A DNA stretch of 64,000 nucleotides, from NCBI GenBank assembly GCA_021464245.1, contig JADCRB010000164.1:124001-188000 (forward strand), written 5' to 3'. The notes under the pieces were generated by a model, which saw nothing but the letters and a program-made list of their open reading frames with translations, was not told the origin of the DNA and ran no database searches. Within the stretch, counting starts at the first letter, position 1. Every line of letters starts with the position of its first letter. Of the stretch, positions 12,535 to 22,779 are shown piece after piece. The stretch is from Carallia brachiata. Its lineage: Eukaryota > Streptophyta > Magnoliopsida > Malpighiales > Rhizophoraceae. The position numbers and the translations under genes were made by a program.

Positions 12535-14189
12535 TTAAAAAAAAAAAACTTAAGAAAAAACTATAATCGGGAAACTAAAATAACTATAATCAATGGTGAA
12601 TATGAATTGAGGAGATATGTGTAAAATTCTCCCGTAGTAAATTAAAATTTTAACTATAATTATTTTTTTTGTAATATGAGAGTATTTTTAAGTATCAAAG
12701 CAAAATAGATTAAGTTAAATTGAATAATTAGAAATGATATAAAATATCAAATGCTCTTAAAGTTTATAATTTTTATTTCAAAGCTCAAAAAATATTTTTT
12801 TTTAGCTCATTAGGAGACCCATTGGGCGTTGATTTCTTCTTCTATTAATTTCACTTTTTCTTTTATAAGATTTAAACTTAAGATCTGTAGAATATAATCT
12901 GAATTCTAATTATTGAGGTGTTCTTTAAAGGAAAATTTTTTTTATTTCATTATATAATGCTAACTTTTGATAATGATTAGTTGGCTAAATAATTTTCTAC
13001 TTCATTAATTTTGAGTGGCAACTTGAAGTTAGATTTTTAAGTATGATTGCTATCCTTATCAAATTCTTTGTTGTTTTATACTTTTTATTTCATTATACAA
13101 AATTTGCGATAATGATTGCTTAGTTAGATAAAATTCTACTTGAAAAGAATTTTTTGTTTTAAGTGTACAAATTGAAATATTAGTATTTCAAATTTAGCAT
13201 GTTTGAGGTTGACTAGTTAAATAAATTGAAAATGAGTATAGGACAGGATTTGAGTTCCTAAAATTAGAAAAATGATGATCTACTTAATGAGGTCAGTCTC
13301 TGAATATTACTAAAATTAAGCAAACGAAGCACTCAAAAGTTATTTCGCCTTTAAGAATTGTTAAGAATAACCAGATTTTCTCTCATTTTCAATAATATAA
13401 ATGTAGGTTTATAATATTTTCAATTGTGTATTTTTGTTTGTGTTTTGAAACAAAAGGGTCTTAAATTTTAAGTTTTATTTTTTTTTAAGAAAACAAAAGT
13501 AGAAATTTAGAAATATTTTTTTGATATAAATATAGATTTCATCCATTATCTTTAAACTTTTTTAAAAATTTTACCTATGATATATTTTTTTTTGGTATCC
13601 ACTTATCAACGTTTGTTTCATCTCCTTTTTTCACCCTCCTCCTTTAGTTTTCTGTTAAATATGCTATGTGGATGTCAATCAGTATCACGTAAGTACAGTC
13701 AGATATCACATTATGAATCAATATTTTTTTAAAAAAAATTCTAAAAAATAGAAATTAATTTTAACACACAAGAAAGTCTGAAAATTCAATTATGAAAATT
13801 AAAAATTAATTTGAAAACAAAAAATATTCTAAAAATTCTAAAAACAAGAAAAAATCTAAAGATTAGAATTTAATTTTGAAATACAAAAAAAAATATGCAA
13901 AATTATGAATTAACTTTTTTCAAGATTTTCTTTAAAATAATTTTTGATTATTTTTAGGAATTAAATAAGTACATTTAGAAAAAACAACCTCCCCAACACT
14001 TCGCCCCCACCATCAACAGCCTCTGGCCAGATCTAAGAGCAGGACGTTCAGGTGGCAATGCAGATGAAGGCTCCTACAATTCAATCAACCAAAATAACCA
14101 TATCAAAGAAACGTTTAGCTCTTCAGCTCTTTTGTTTGCCATTATTCTCTATCTCCTCCGTCACTAGTGCCGACATGCTCTTACTGAAC
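8881..14189. other. Intergenic region, AT-rich, no supported gene
   Basis: The sequence after the cyclin is non-coding. A GC-richer island lies at about 10,280-10,420 (see findings). An (AT)n microsatellite of about 42 bases lies at 12,491-12,532. From 11.6 to 13.95 kb the DNA is very A/T-rich low complexity; 13,390-13,520 resembles the repeat units at 29.83-31.39 kb. At 13,985-14,190 a short GC-richer segment abuts the truncated end of the LINE. Confidence 0.5.
12491..12532. repeat. (AT)n microsatellite
   Basis: About 21 uninterrupted AT dinucleotides, followed within ten bases by an A-run. Likely to be length-polymorphic. Confidence 0.95.
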
Positions 14190-15600
14190 TCATTGCCCTA
14201 TTCCTCTATTTATGGCTTGGCCTAATGAGTTACAATATAGCTCAAAGATTTTCAATACTGTTTGAGCTTCTTGCAAGGATGCTTTAAGCAACAACAGGGT
14301 ATCATCTGCAAATAATACATGGAACAGCGTCGAGCAGTGGGCTCCCATCTTGAAACCAAACAAAGCTTTATTTTCGATAGCTTTCATCATCATCAAGGAG
14401 AGACCATCAGACACACATAGATAAGGATAAGGAGAGATAGGGTCCCTCTTTCTTAGGCCCCTCGATGGAATGAATTGTGGTGTGGGCTTTCTATTAACCA
14501 ACACTTGGTACGACGCAGTGGAGACACATAGCATCATTTGACAAACCCATCTTTCTGCAAATCCCATTCGAATCAGTATTTGCTCTAGAAAGCCCCATTG
14601 GACGCAGTCATATGCCTTCTGCATGTCGAGTTTCACTGCCATGTTGCTTCTGCTCTTTTTGTTTCGTCTCATTGAGAAAAAAGCCTCTTGTGCTATAATA
14701 ATGTCATCTTGTTTCGCCCTACCCGGCACAAATGAGCTTTACTTTGGAGAAATAATCCTATCCAGTAGGGTTTCAATTTATTTGCCATGATTTTCTAGAT
14801 TACCTTATAGGAGAAATTGCATAAAGTAATGGACCTGAAGTTGGACACTTGCTCTGGGTTAGGGACCTTCGGTATCGGAACCAAAAGTGTCCCATTCACT
14901 TTCGATGGCAATTGAAGATATCAGAAGAAGTTAGAGACTAGAGTTATTAGGTCAAGACCTATTAGTTTCCAATAATGTTGCTAGAAAATGTTGGGTAAAC
15001 CATCCTCCCACAGCGCTTTGGTGCCACCCAACTAAAAGACGGCTTGGCGTATCTCCTCCAGACCTACTTCTGCAATTATAATCTCATTCCATTTTTTTGG
15101 GATAACCCTTGGGACATGACTCAGGACTTCTTCTGATTGGACCAGGATTTGAGACGTATATAGGTTTTTGAAAAAAATCTTCAATGTGACTTTTGATCAA
15201 ACCCTTTTCCTCCATCCATCTTCCTCAATGGTCTTTCAATTTCAAAATCAAGTTATGCCTGTGCCGATTCAATACACATTGATGGAAGAAATGTGTGTTT
15301 TTGTCCCCTAGATGGAGCCACTCCACCCTCGAGTGCTGCTTCCAATATTGTTTTTCCAACATCCACTCTGTCTCCAACTCCCTCATAACCTCCATTTCTT
15401 TAACCCTATTCTCCTCCGTAGACCGGAGGGATTGGATCTTTCGTAGTTTTTCTTGTAACACTCTTATTTGGATCTTGGTATTTGGGAATTCTGCTCTAAC
15501 CCACCTGGTTAGGGCCTATTGACATCTCTTCACTCTATTATCGCACTCTAGCCTCGAATTAGGCCTACTGAGCCTTGTTCTCTACAATGCTTCTTTGATG
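14190..15600 (-). pseudogene. LINE reverse transcriptase remnant
   Basis: The lower part (14,190-14,729) is open for about 180 codons with reverse-transcriptase landmarks: PGRAKQDD, KLDMQKAYDCVQW, an RGLRKRDPISP-type motif and the catalytic FADDTLLLL. The upper part (15,225-15,600) holds the linker between endonuclease and reverse transcriptase, including VEWLHLGDKNTHFFHQ. Between them the frame is broken by several stops. The RT is cut off shortly after FADD. Inactive. Confidence 0.88.
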
Positions 15601-15689
15601 ACCTGGGTAGCAAAGGGTAGAGGATAACTATTAGCCCCTTGAATACTTGGCATGCAGGAGTTGGCGGCACCTTGCGCCAATTCTTAGCA

Positions 15690-16749
15690 TGGGACTTTGG
15701 AGTGGCTGGACACTCCTTGAAACAAGATGAAAGCTGAGAGGGTCAGCGTAGACACGGGCCTACATGAGGGTCCCAGTGTGGACCAAGACTTGGGTTAGAC
15801 AAATGATGCTGGATTACATGTTTGTGAGCTCCATCAGATGGGCCATGGGCTTAGGCTAAGAGGCCCAAAACACAAGACTGGATCTTGGCCAAGTCTGCAA
15901 GGCACTGCATGGTACTGCATGGTACCGAGTTTCCTACGACGTGTGGAACGTGGGGACATGCAAGTGTGGCTCTACTCGAGTGGCCAAGCATCGGGATAAT
16001 GCTCATCAGATCGTGCATGGCAAAGGATTATGGGTAGATAAGACTTATCGGGATCAAGTGATGGATGATCGTGGGAGATAAGGCTTATCAAGATTGAGTC
16101 ATGGATAAGAACGTGGGAAGATGAGGATTATCGCCACTGATAGAGATCGTGGGGAGATAATGTTTATCTCCAAGACCTAGATAGCTGGGGGTGTGAGCTA
16201 TATATAGACCCTATGAGTGTCATTTGTACTCAGTGAAAGAGAAATCACTCAGAGAGAAAGAGTGAAACACTGTTGAGAGTGCAGGTGATTGTTCCTTTGT
16301 ATTACTTGAGTTAAACAATAAAAGGTTGGGAAAGGTTCCCGTATATGCTATTGTGTCTCTTTCGAGTGTGTGAGTTGTGTGCCTTACTTATAAAGTTCCA
16401 TTGTACAAATCGTGTGTGTGTGGTTGGCTGAGACTAAGTGTGACTTAGTGCCATCGCAAGGCGTAATTTTGAGTGAGAAAATTAGTTGTGTGACAGTTGG
16501 TATCAGAGAGAAAGAGTGAAACACTGTTGAGAGTTCAGGTGATTGTTCCTTTGTATTACTTGAGTTAAACAATAAAAGGTTGGGAAAGGTTCCCGTATAT
16601 GCTCTTGTGTCTCTTTCGAGTGTGTGAGTTGTGTGCCTTACTTATAAAGTTCCATTGCACAAATCGTGTGTGTGTGGTTGGCTGAGACTAAGTGTGACTT
16701 AGTGCCATCGCAAGGCGTAATTTTGAGTGAGAAAATTAGTTGCGTGACA
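15690..16749 (+). repeat. 5' LTR of the gypsy element, with internal tandem duplication
   Basis: The right end is fixed by ...GTGACA followed by the primer binding site. The left end is proposed at TGGGACTTTGG because it starts with TG and follows a TAGCA resembling the right flank. From about 15,970 on, the sequence matches the 3' LTR fragment closely. A TATA-like CTATATATAGACC lies near 16,198, appropriate for a plus-strand promoter. The interval 16,250-16,757 consists of two copies of a 254-bp unit; the 3' LTR has only one. Confidence 0.7.
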
Positions 16750-16757
16750 GTTGGTAT
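16250..16757 (+). repeat. 254-bp tandem duplication spanning LTR end and primer binding site
   Basis: Unit 1 starts at 16,250 and unit 2 at 16,504; both run from CAGAGAGAAAGAGTGAAAC to TTGGTATCAG. The copies are nearly identical. The join uses CAGAG(AG), present both inside the LTR and at the primer binding site, so short-homology slippage or template switching is likely. Confidence 0.92.
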
Positions 16758-16763
16758 CAGAGC
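16752..16763 (+). promoter_or_regulatory. Primer binding site (initiator tRNA-Met)
   Basis: TGGTATCAGAGC, immediately downstream of the 5' LTR, complements the 3' end of plant initiator methionine tRNA, the usual primer for minus-strand DNA synthesis. A second partial copy (TGGTATCAGAG) lies at 16,498-16,508 because of the 254-bp duplication. Confidence 0.9.
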
Positions 16764-16775
16764 GTGGTTCGACCA

Positions 16776-17700
16776 ATGGCAGGTGGTTTGGGTCTTAATG
16801 CTGTACGTAAGCGCGTAGCCAAACTCTTTGAGGTACTCGGTGATCTTCCGGCGGATACAAATTTCACTGTGTTCCAGACATTGGCGCTCCATGAGCAGTA
16901 CATAATCGATCTGCAGCGACAGCAAGAGGTGGTGGCCTTTTCAAACACAGCTTTTCGGCTTGAGGAGATGGCAGCAGAAATAGCCATCCTCAAGAAGGCT
17001 GTGGCCTCTCAACCAAGCGGAGGTGTCATGGAGGGCTCGACCAAGATGAAGGTGTCAGAGCCTAAAGCCTTCGAGGGAGCGAGGGATGCCAAAGAGATCG
17101 AGAATTTTCTGTGGGATATGGAGCAGTACTTCAAAGCTGCCTAAGTGCCAGACGACGAGAAGGTCAATCTAACCAGCATGTATCTAGCTAAGGACGCCAA
17201 GCTGTGGTGGCGGATTCGGTTGGATGACGATGCAAGTGCAGGCAGGCCTAAGATCGAGACGTGGGAAAGCCTAAAGAAGGAGTTAAAGGACCAGTTCTTA
17301 CCCTGTAACACGTTATGAGTTGCGAGGGAATCCTTGAAGAAGTTGAAGCAGAGTGGTACGGTGCGTGACTACGTGAAGGAATTCAGTTCCTTGATGCTTG
17401 ACATCCGCAACATGTCGGATGAGGAAAAGCTTTTCAACTTCTTATCCGGTCTTCAACTCTGAGCTCAACTTGAGCTTAGAAGGTAAGGTGTGAAGGACCT
17501 TCCTTCAAAGATGGCTGCGGCTGATGGTTTAGTTGATTTTCGGATCAACAAGTCTCCTGATTCTGATGCTAGGAAGCAGCCCAAAGACAAGGGCAAGAAG
17601 AAGAAGGAAGGTAAGAAGGATAAGCACAACGGTGGCGGCAAGGATAAAGGCAAAGCCGTCTACTAAGGACAAGGTAAAGGCAAAACTAACTCGGGATGTT
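16776..17700 (+). pseudogene. Gypsy gag polyprotein remnant
   Basis: From ATG 16,776 the frame gives a coiled-coil-like N-terminus (LEEMAAEIAILKKAV) and the retrotransposon gag domain (KVSEPKAFEGARDAKEIENF, AKLWWR, WESLKKELKDQFLP, YVKEFSSLMLDI). In-frame stops occur at 17,142, 17,316 and 17,460. A lysine-rich linker follows, and the CCHC zinc knuckle begins just before 17,704, where a hAT-like MITE interrupts it; the rest of the knuckle resumes after 18,222. Capsid/nucleocapsid function is lost. Confidence 0.85.
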
Positions 17701-17703
17701 TCA

Positions 17704-18222
17704 TATGTAATTAGAGGTGTCAAAAAGTCGGGTTGGGTTGGGTTTGGGTTGGGTCGTTTCGTGTTCGGGTCATTTTCGGTTGGGTTACTTTCAGGTCACG
17801 TTACATTCATTTCGGATTCAGGTTGGGTCGTTTCAGATTCGGGTCGAATTCGCACTGAACTATTATTTTTTTAAGTCATTTTTCACTAAAATAAAACATT
17901 TCAATTAAATTTAAAACTCATTTCTATAATGAATTAAACGTTTAAATTTAATTTTTGCATCATATATATCTATATTTTACGAAAATAGTACTAATTAATA
18001 TGTAAAAAAGATAAGTCAAAGGTAAAAGTCAAAAAAAATTTCACTATTTTGTCTTTTTCTTAACCCAACGGGTGACCCGGATCCAACCAAAATTTTTGGG
18101 TCATTTTCGGGTTGGGTCATTTTTGGATTCGGGTTGAAAAATCGGGTTCCTAACCCAATTTTTTCAGATGGATTCAAACGGGTTATCGGGTCGGGTCACT
18201 TTTTGACACCTCTATATGTAAT
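17704..18222. mobile_element. hAT-like MITE with perfect 8-bp target duplication
   Basis: The 503-bp element (17,712-18,214) begins TAGAGGTGTCAAAAAGT and ends with its exact inverse, a 17-bp terminal inverted repeat. It is flanked on both sides by TATGTAAT (17,704-17,711 and 18,215-18,222). An 8-bp duplication and TAG-type ends fit the hAT superfamily. It encodes no transposase. Both subterminal regions are dense in GGGTTGGG/GGGTC motifs, while the centre is A/T-rich. It is the youngest identifiable layer in this part of the nest because it cuts the gypsy gag. Confidence 0.9.
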
Positions 18223-18915
18223 GGACCACACAGGGCCAAGGAGTGCCCGAAGCGGGAGAAGTTAAGTGCCATAGTTGCTGAGGAGAGTGGCCTCTCGGAC
18301 GATGCTGGCCCCTCTCGTGTCAATCCTCTGCAGTTGGTGAGTGCTGTGCAAGCTGGACGTGCCCCACAATTCGGCTTGATGTATGTGAAGATCGGGCTCA
18401 GTAATAAGGAGTTGATGGCGATGGCTGACACTGGTGCTAGCCACAACTTTGTTGCTGAGAGGATGGTGGAGTCACTGGGTCTGAAAGTCACCAAGACCGG
18501 GAGTCGAATGAAGGCAGTCAATTCGGCAGCCCGGGAGGTGCTTGGCACGGCACTAGGAGTGGAGGTAACTATGGGCAATTGGTCTGGTAAGCTTAACTTC
18601 ACTGTGGTTCCGTTAGATGATTTTGATATCATACTGGGAGTTGATTTCTTTGTGAGTGCAAAAGTTGCTCTGTTGCCTCACTTGGGTGGTCTCATGATCA
18701 TGCATGAGGATCATCCATGTTTCGTTGCTGGAACGTTCACTCCCTCTTCCAGTATTGGTGGGAAGTCGGGTGGTATGCTATCAGCTATGCAGGTGAAGCA
18801 TGGACTGACGAAGAAAGAAGTCACCTACCTTGCGGCTTTGATGGAGATCAAAGAAGGTATTATTGCGAAGGTGCCTAACAGTGTGGCGGATCTGTTGGGA
18901 AAGTTCATGACATGA
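18223..18915 (+). pseudogene. Gypsy aspartic protease region
   Basis: The frame is open from about 18,334 to 18,915. It contains the retroviral-type aspartic protease active site ADTGASHNFV (about 18,424), followed by VVPLDDFDIILGVDF, typical of the protease flap and C-terminal region of gypsy polyproteins. The upstream part (18,223-18,330) carries the end of the zinc knuckle. Intact as a domain, but the polyprotein is broken on both sides. Confidence 0.85.
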
Positions 18916-19747
18916 TGCCTCCTGAACTCTCCAAGTGTCTTCCCCCGAGGCGTGCCACTGACCACAAGATCAATTTGGTGCCCAGTTCCAAACCACCAGC
19001 ACAAGCCTCATATCGCATGAGTCCGCTAGAGTTGGCAGAACTGAGGAAGCAGTTGACGGAGTTGCTGGATGCAGGCCTAATTTAGCCCTCCAAAGCGCCA
19101 TATGGTGCCTCGGTGTTGTTTCAGAGGAAACACGATGGCTCCCTACGGATGTGCGTTGATTACAGGGCTCTGAACAAGGTGACGGTAAAGAACAAGTACC
19201 TATTTCCATTGATAGCGGACTTGTTTGACAGGCTGGCGAGAGCCTCGTATTTCACCAAGCTGGATCTGGTCTGGATATTGGCAAGTCAGGATTGCAGAAG
19301 GAGATGAGGGGAAAACCACGTGCATCACTCGCTATGGCTCCTACGAATTCTTGGTGATGCCATTCGGTTTGACTAACGCCCCTGCTACTTTCTGTAATTT
19401 AATGAATGATGTTTTCATGACTTCATTGATCATTTTGTGGTTGTATTTGGATGATATTGTTGGTATAGTGAGTCCTTGGAGGATCACTTGTCCCACCTGA
19501 GGTTGGTGTTGTCTAGGTTGAGAGAGCACCAATTATATGTGAAAAGGAAAAATGTGAGTTTGCCCGGCGTGAGATTATGTTCCTTGGGCATAGGGTGAGT
19601 CGAGGGCAAGTTAAAATGGACGAGAGAAAAGTCCAGGCAATAGTGGAGTGGGAGGCCCCTACCAAAGTGTCTGAGTTGAGATCCTTTCTTGGTTTGTCTA
19701 ACTACTATAGGAAGTTTGTGCAGGGTTACTCCAAAAAGGTGGCCCAT
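18916..19747 (+). pseudogene. Gypsy reverse transcriptase remnant
   Basis: Landmarks appear in more than one frame: ASYRMSPLELAEL, then an in-frame TAG at 19,083-19,085; [35 protein letters not shown]; and the catalytic LYLDDIV near 19,440. Frameshifts near 19,262 and 19,480 and the stop show it cannot make enzyme. The downstream connection domain ([16 protein letters not shown]) is present near 19,670. Confidence 0.88.
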
Positions 19748-20200
19748 TGACAGACTTACTCAAGAAGGATAGACCTTGGAGGTGGACCACAGATTGCCAA
19801 GAAGCCTTTGACAAATTGAAGGCAGCGGTGTCCACGGAGCCGGTCCTGAGGTTGCCTGATTTCGAGTTGCCTTTCAGTGTGCTAACTGACGCCTCAGACA
19901 AAGCCATTGGAGGTGTGTTGGTGCAGGAAGGCCACCCCATTGCCTATGAGAGCCGGAAACTCAATGATGCAGAGCAGCGGTACTCAGCCATGAGAAGGAA
20001 ATGCTAGCAGTGGTGCATTGCCTTCGCACATGGAGGGTATATTTGCTGGGTACCAGGTTCGTGGTTCGGACCGACAATGTGGCTAACACATTCTTTCAAA
20101 CTCAGAAGAAGCTTTCTGCACGGCACGCGGTGGCAGGAGTTCTTGGCTGAGTGATTTACTTGGGAACACAAGCCAGGAGGCAAAATCAGGTGGCAGATGC
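19748..20200 (+). pseudogene. Gypsy RNase H region, copy 1
   Basis: Contains [30 protein letters not shown] and [15 protein letters not shown], typical of the RNase H domain after gypsy reverse transcriptase. A frameshift occurs near 19,990. Homologous to 21,070-21,540 in the second copy. Confidence 0.85.
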
Positions 20201-20253
20201 CCTAAGTCGCCGACAAGTGCAAGAGTGGCTGCCCTCACTCAAGTGCAAGTGAC

Positions 20254-20967
20254 TTGCTAGACAAAATCAGGGAGCAGGCCCCACATGATGCCACAAATCA
20301 ACAAGTGGTACAGCAAGTCAATGAGGGTGTGGTAAGGCGATACTGGCTCGATAATGATTTATTACATGCCAAGGGTAATCGTGTATATGTTCCCAGTGGT
20401 GCAGGCCTTAGGAAGGAAATACTGCGGGAGTCTCATGATTCACAGTGGGCTGGTCATCCTAGTGTCGAAAGGATGATGGCCTTACTGTCCCGCAACTACA
20501 ACTAGCCAAAGATAGAGGATGACGTCGAGGCATATGTCAAGACGTGCATCACTTGTCAGCTGGACAAGACGGAGCGGCAGCAGGAGGTAGGTTTGTTGCA
20601 GCCGCTACTCATTCCTACGAAGCCATGGGTGTCAGTTTCGATGGATTTCATTGGGGATTCCCGAAGATTGATGGCATGAGTCTGTCATGGTTGTGGTAGA
20701 TCGGTTCTCCAAGTATGTGGTGTTTATTCCTGCCCCTTCTTCATTTCAAGCGGAGACAGCCGCTGAGCTTTTCTACAAGCAGGTAGTTAAGTACTTTGGA
20801 TTGCCTGAAAATATTGTGAGCGATCGAGATCCTCGTTTCACTGGCAGGGTCTGGACCTCATTATTCAACATGATGGGTTCGGAGTTAAAATTCTCTACTG
20901 CCAACCATCCTCTACCCGAGTGGCCAAGCATCAGGATAATGCTCATCAGATCGTGCATGGCAAAGGA
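20254..20967 (+). pseudogene. Gypsy integrase region, copy 1, fused to LTR fragment
   Basis: The N-terminal zinc-binding segment (HDSQWAGHPSVERMM and CITCQLDK) and the core ([29 protein letters not shown]) are present. A stop occurs near 20,503 and a frameshift near 20,655. The core ends at NHPLPE, after which bases 20,911-20,967 are LTR sequence; the C-terminal part of integrase is missing. Confidence 0.85.
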
Positions 20968-20989
20968 TAGTGGAGTGGGAGCCCCTATC

Positions 20990-21598
20990 AAAGTGTCTGA
21001 GTTGAGATCCTTTCTTGGTTTGTCTAACTACTATAGGAAGTTTGTGCAAGGTTACTCCAAAAAGGTGGCTCCATTGACAGACTTACTCAAGAAGGATACA
21101 CCTTGGAGGTGGACCATAGATTGCCAAGAAGTCTTTGACAAATTGAAGGCAGCGGTATCCACGGAGCCGGTCCTGAGGTTGCCTTATTTCGAGTTACCTT
21201 TCAGTGTGCTGACTGACGCCTTAGACAAAGCCATTGGAGGTGTGTTGGTGCAAGAAGGCCACCCCATTGGCTATGAGAGCTGGAAACTCAATGATGCAGA
21301 GCAGCGGTACTCAGCTCATGAGAAGGAAATGCTGGCAGTAGAGCATTGCCTTCGCACATGGAGGGTGTATTTGCTGGGTACTAGGTTCATGGTTCGGACC
21401 GACAATGTGGCTAACACATTCTTTCAGACTCAGAAGAAGCTTTCTGCACGGCAGGCGCGGTGGCAGAAGTTCTTGGCTGAGTATGATTTCACTTGGGAAC
21501 ACAAGCCAATGAGGCAAAATCAAGTGGCAGATGCCCTAAGTCGCCAACAAGTGCAAGAGTGGCAGATACCCTCACTCAAGTGTAGAGTGACTTGCTAG
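20990..21598 (+). pseudogene. Gypsy RNase H region, copy 2
   Basis: Open over about 200 codons, including [51 protein letters not shown] and the end of RNase H with [18 protein letters not shown]. It joins in frame to the preceding integrase-LTR fusion, which makes an artificial 303-codon frame from 20,687. The frame is a product of the tandem duplication, not a designed fusion. Confidence 0.85.
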
Positions 21599-22262
21599 AA
21601 AAAATCATGGAGCAGGCCCCACATGATGCCACATATCAACAAGTGGTACAGCAAGTCAATGAGGGTGTGGTAAGGCGATACTGGCTCGATAATGATTTAT
21701 TACATGCTAAGGGTAATCGTGTATATATTCCCAGTGGTGCAGGCCTTAGGAAGGAAATACTGCGGGAGTCTCATGATTCACAGTGGGCTGGTCATCCTAG
21801 TGTCGAAAGGATGATGGCCTTACTGTCCGCAACTACTACTAGCCAAAGATAAAAGATGACGTCGAGGCATATGTCAAGACGTGCATCACTTGTCAGCTGG
21901 ACAAGACGGAGCGGCAGCAGGAGGTAGGTTTGTTGCAGCCGCTACCCATTCCTACGAAGTCATGGGTGTCAGTTTCGATGGATTTCATTGGTGGATTCCC
22001 GAAGATTGATGGCATGAGATCTGCCATGGTGGTGGTAGATCGGTTCTCCAAGTATGTGGTGTTTATTCCTACCCCTTCTTCATTTCAAGCGGAGACAGCC
22101 GCTGAGCTTTTCTACAAGCAGGTAGTTAAGAACTTTGGATTGCCTGAAAATATTGTGAGCGATCGGGATCCTCGTTTCACTGGCAGGTTCTGGACCTCAT
22201 TATTCAACATGATAGGTTCGGAGTTAAAATTCTCTACTGCCAACCATCCTCTACCCGAGTAG
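21592..22262 (+). pseudogene. Gypsy integrase region, copy 2
   Basis: Zinc-binding part (HDSQWAGHPSVERMM) and core ([37 protein letters not shown]) are recognisable, with a frame break near 21,840. The core is cut at NHPLPE followed by LTR sequence. The last catalytic-region residues and any chromodomain are absent. Confidence 0.85.
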
Positions 22263-22773
22263 CCAAGCATCGGGATAATGCTCATCAGATCGTGCATGAC
22301 AAAGGATCGTGGGTAGATAAGACTTATCGAGATAAGTGATGGATGATCGTAGGAGATAAGGCTTATCAGGATCGAGTCATGAATGAGAACGTGGGAAGAT
22401 GAGGATTATCAGCCACGATAGAGATTGTGGGGAGATAATGTTTATCTCCAAGACCTAGATAACTGGGGGTGTCAACTATATATAGACCCTATGGGTTGTC
22501 ATTTGTACTCAATGAAAGAGAAATCACTCAGAGAGAAAGAGTGAAACACTGTTGAGAGTTCAGGTGATTGTTCCTTTGTATTACTTGAGTTAAGTAATAA
22601 AAGATTGGGAAATGTTCTGTATATGCTCTTGTGTCTCTTTCGATTGTGTGAGTTGTGTGCCTTACTTATAAAATTCCATTGTGCAAATCGTGTGTGTGCG
22701 GTTGGCTGAGACTAAGTGTGACTTAGTGCCATCACAAGGCGTAATTTTGAGTGAGAAAATTAGTCGTGTGACA
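22249..22773 (+). repeat. 3' LTR of the gypsy element (5'-truncated)
   Basis: Matches the 5' LTR from its position 15,970 to the end, without the 254-bp duplication, and ends GTGACA. The first roughly 280 bases of the LTR and the polypurine tract were lost in the deletion that fused integrase to the LTR. Confidence 0.85.
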
Positions 22774-22779
22774 ATAGCC

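Larger units (their letters stand above)
20968..22306 (+). repeat. Second copy of the 1.33-kb RNase H-integrase segment
   Basis: Bases from 20,968 repeat those from 19,641 at a spacing of 1,327. The copy contains RNase H (21,070-21,598, open and less damaged than copy 1) and integrase (21,592-22,262), ending in the same integrase-to-LTR fusion. The join shares TAGTGGAGTGGG with the start of unit 1, so unequal recombination or slippage at short homology is likely. Since both copies carry the fusion, the deletion came before the duplication. Confidence 0.88.
15690..22773 (+). mobile_element. Ty3/gypsy LTR retrotransposon, defective and internally rearranged
   Basis: Order on the plus strand is LTR, primer binding site complementary to initiator tRNA-Met, gag, aspartic protease, reverse transcriptase, RNase H, integrase, LTR. 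Placing integrase after RNase H identifies Ty3/gypsy rather than Ty1/copia. All coding regions contain stops or frameshifts. Three rearrangements stand out: a 254-bp tandem duplication across the 5' LTR-PBS junction, a 1,327-bp tandem duplication of the RNase H-integrase region, and a deletion fusing integrase directly to an internal point of the LTR. A hAT-like MITE interrupts gag. The element sits in the LINE; flanks TAGC(A) on the left and (A)TAGCC on the right fit a decayed target duplication, so the exact left end is uncertain. Confidence 0.85.

Noticed and set aside
13985..14189. Short frame with a signal-peptide-like start next to the truncated LINE
   Set aside because: Only about 55 codons, no downstream coding sequence, and it runs into LINE sequence on the opposite strand.
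17533..17874. Open frame across the gag linker and hAT-like MITE
   Set aside because: It crosses the MITE boundary at 17,712 and has no family motif.
20687..21598. 303-codon frame that looks like an integrase-RNase H fusion gene
   Set aside because: It is created by the tandem duplication inside the gypsy element; it runs through an LTR fragment and has no proper start or end.
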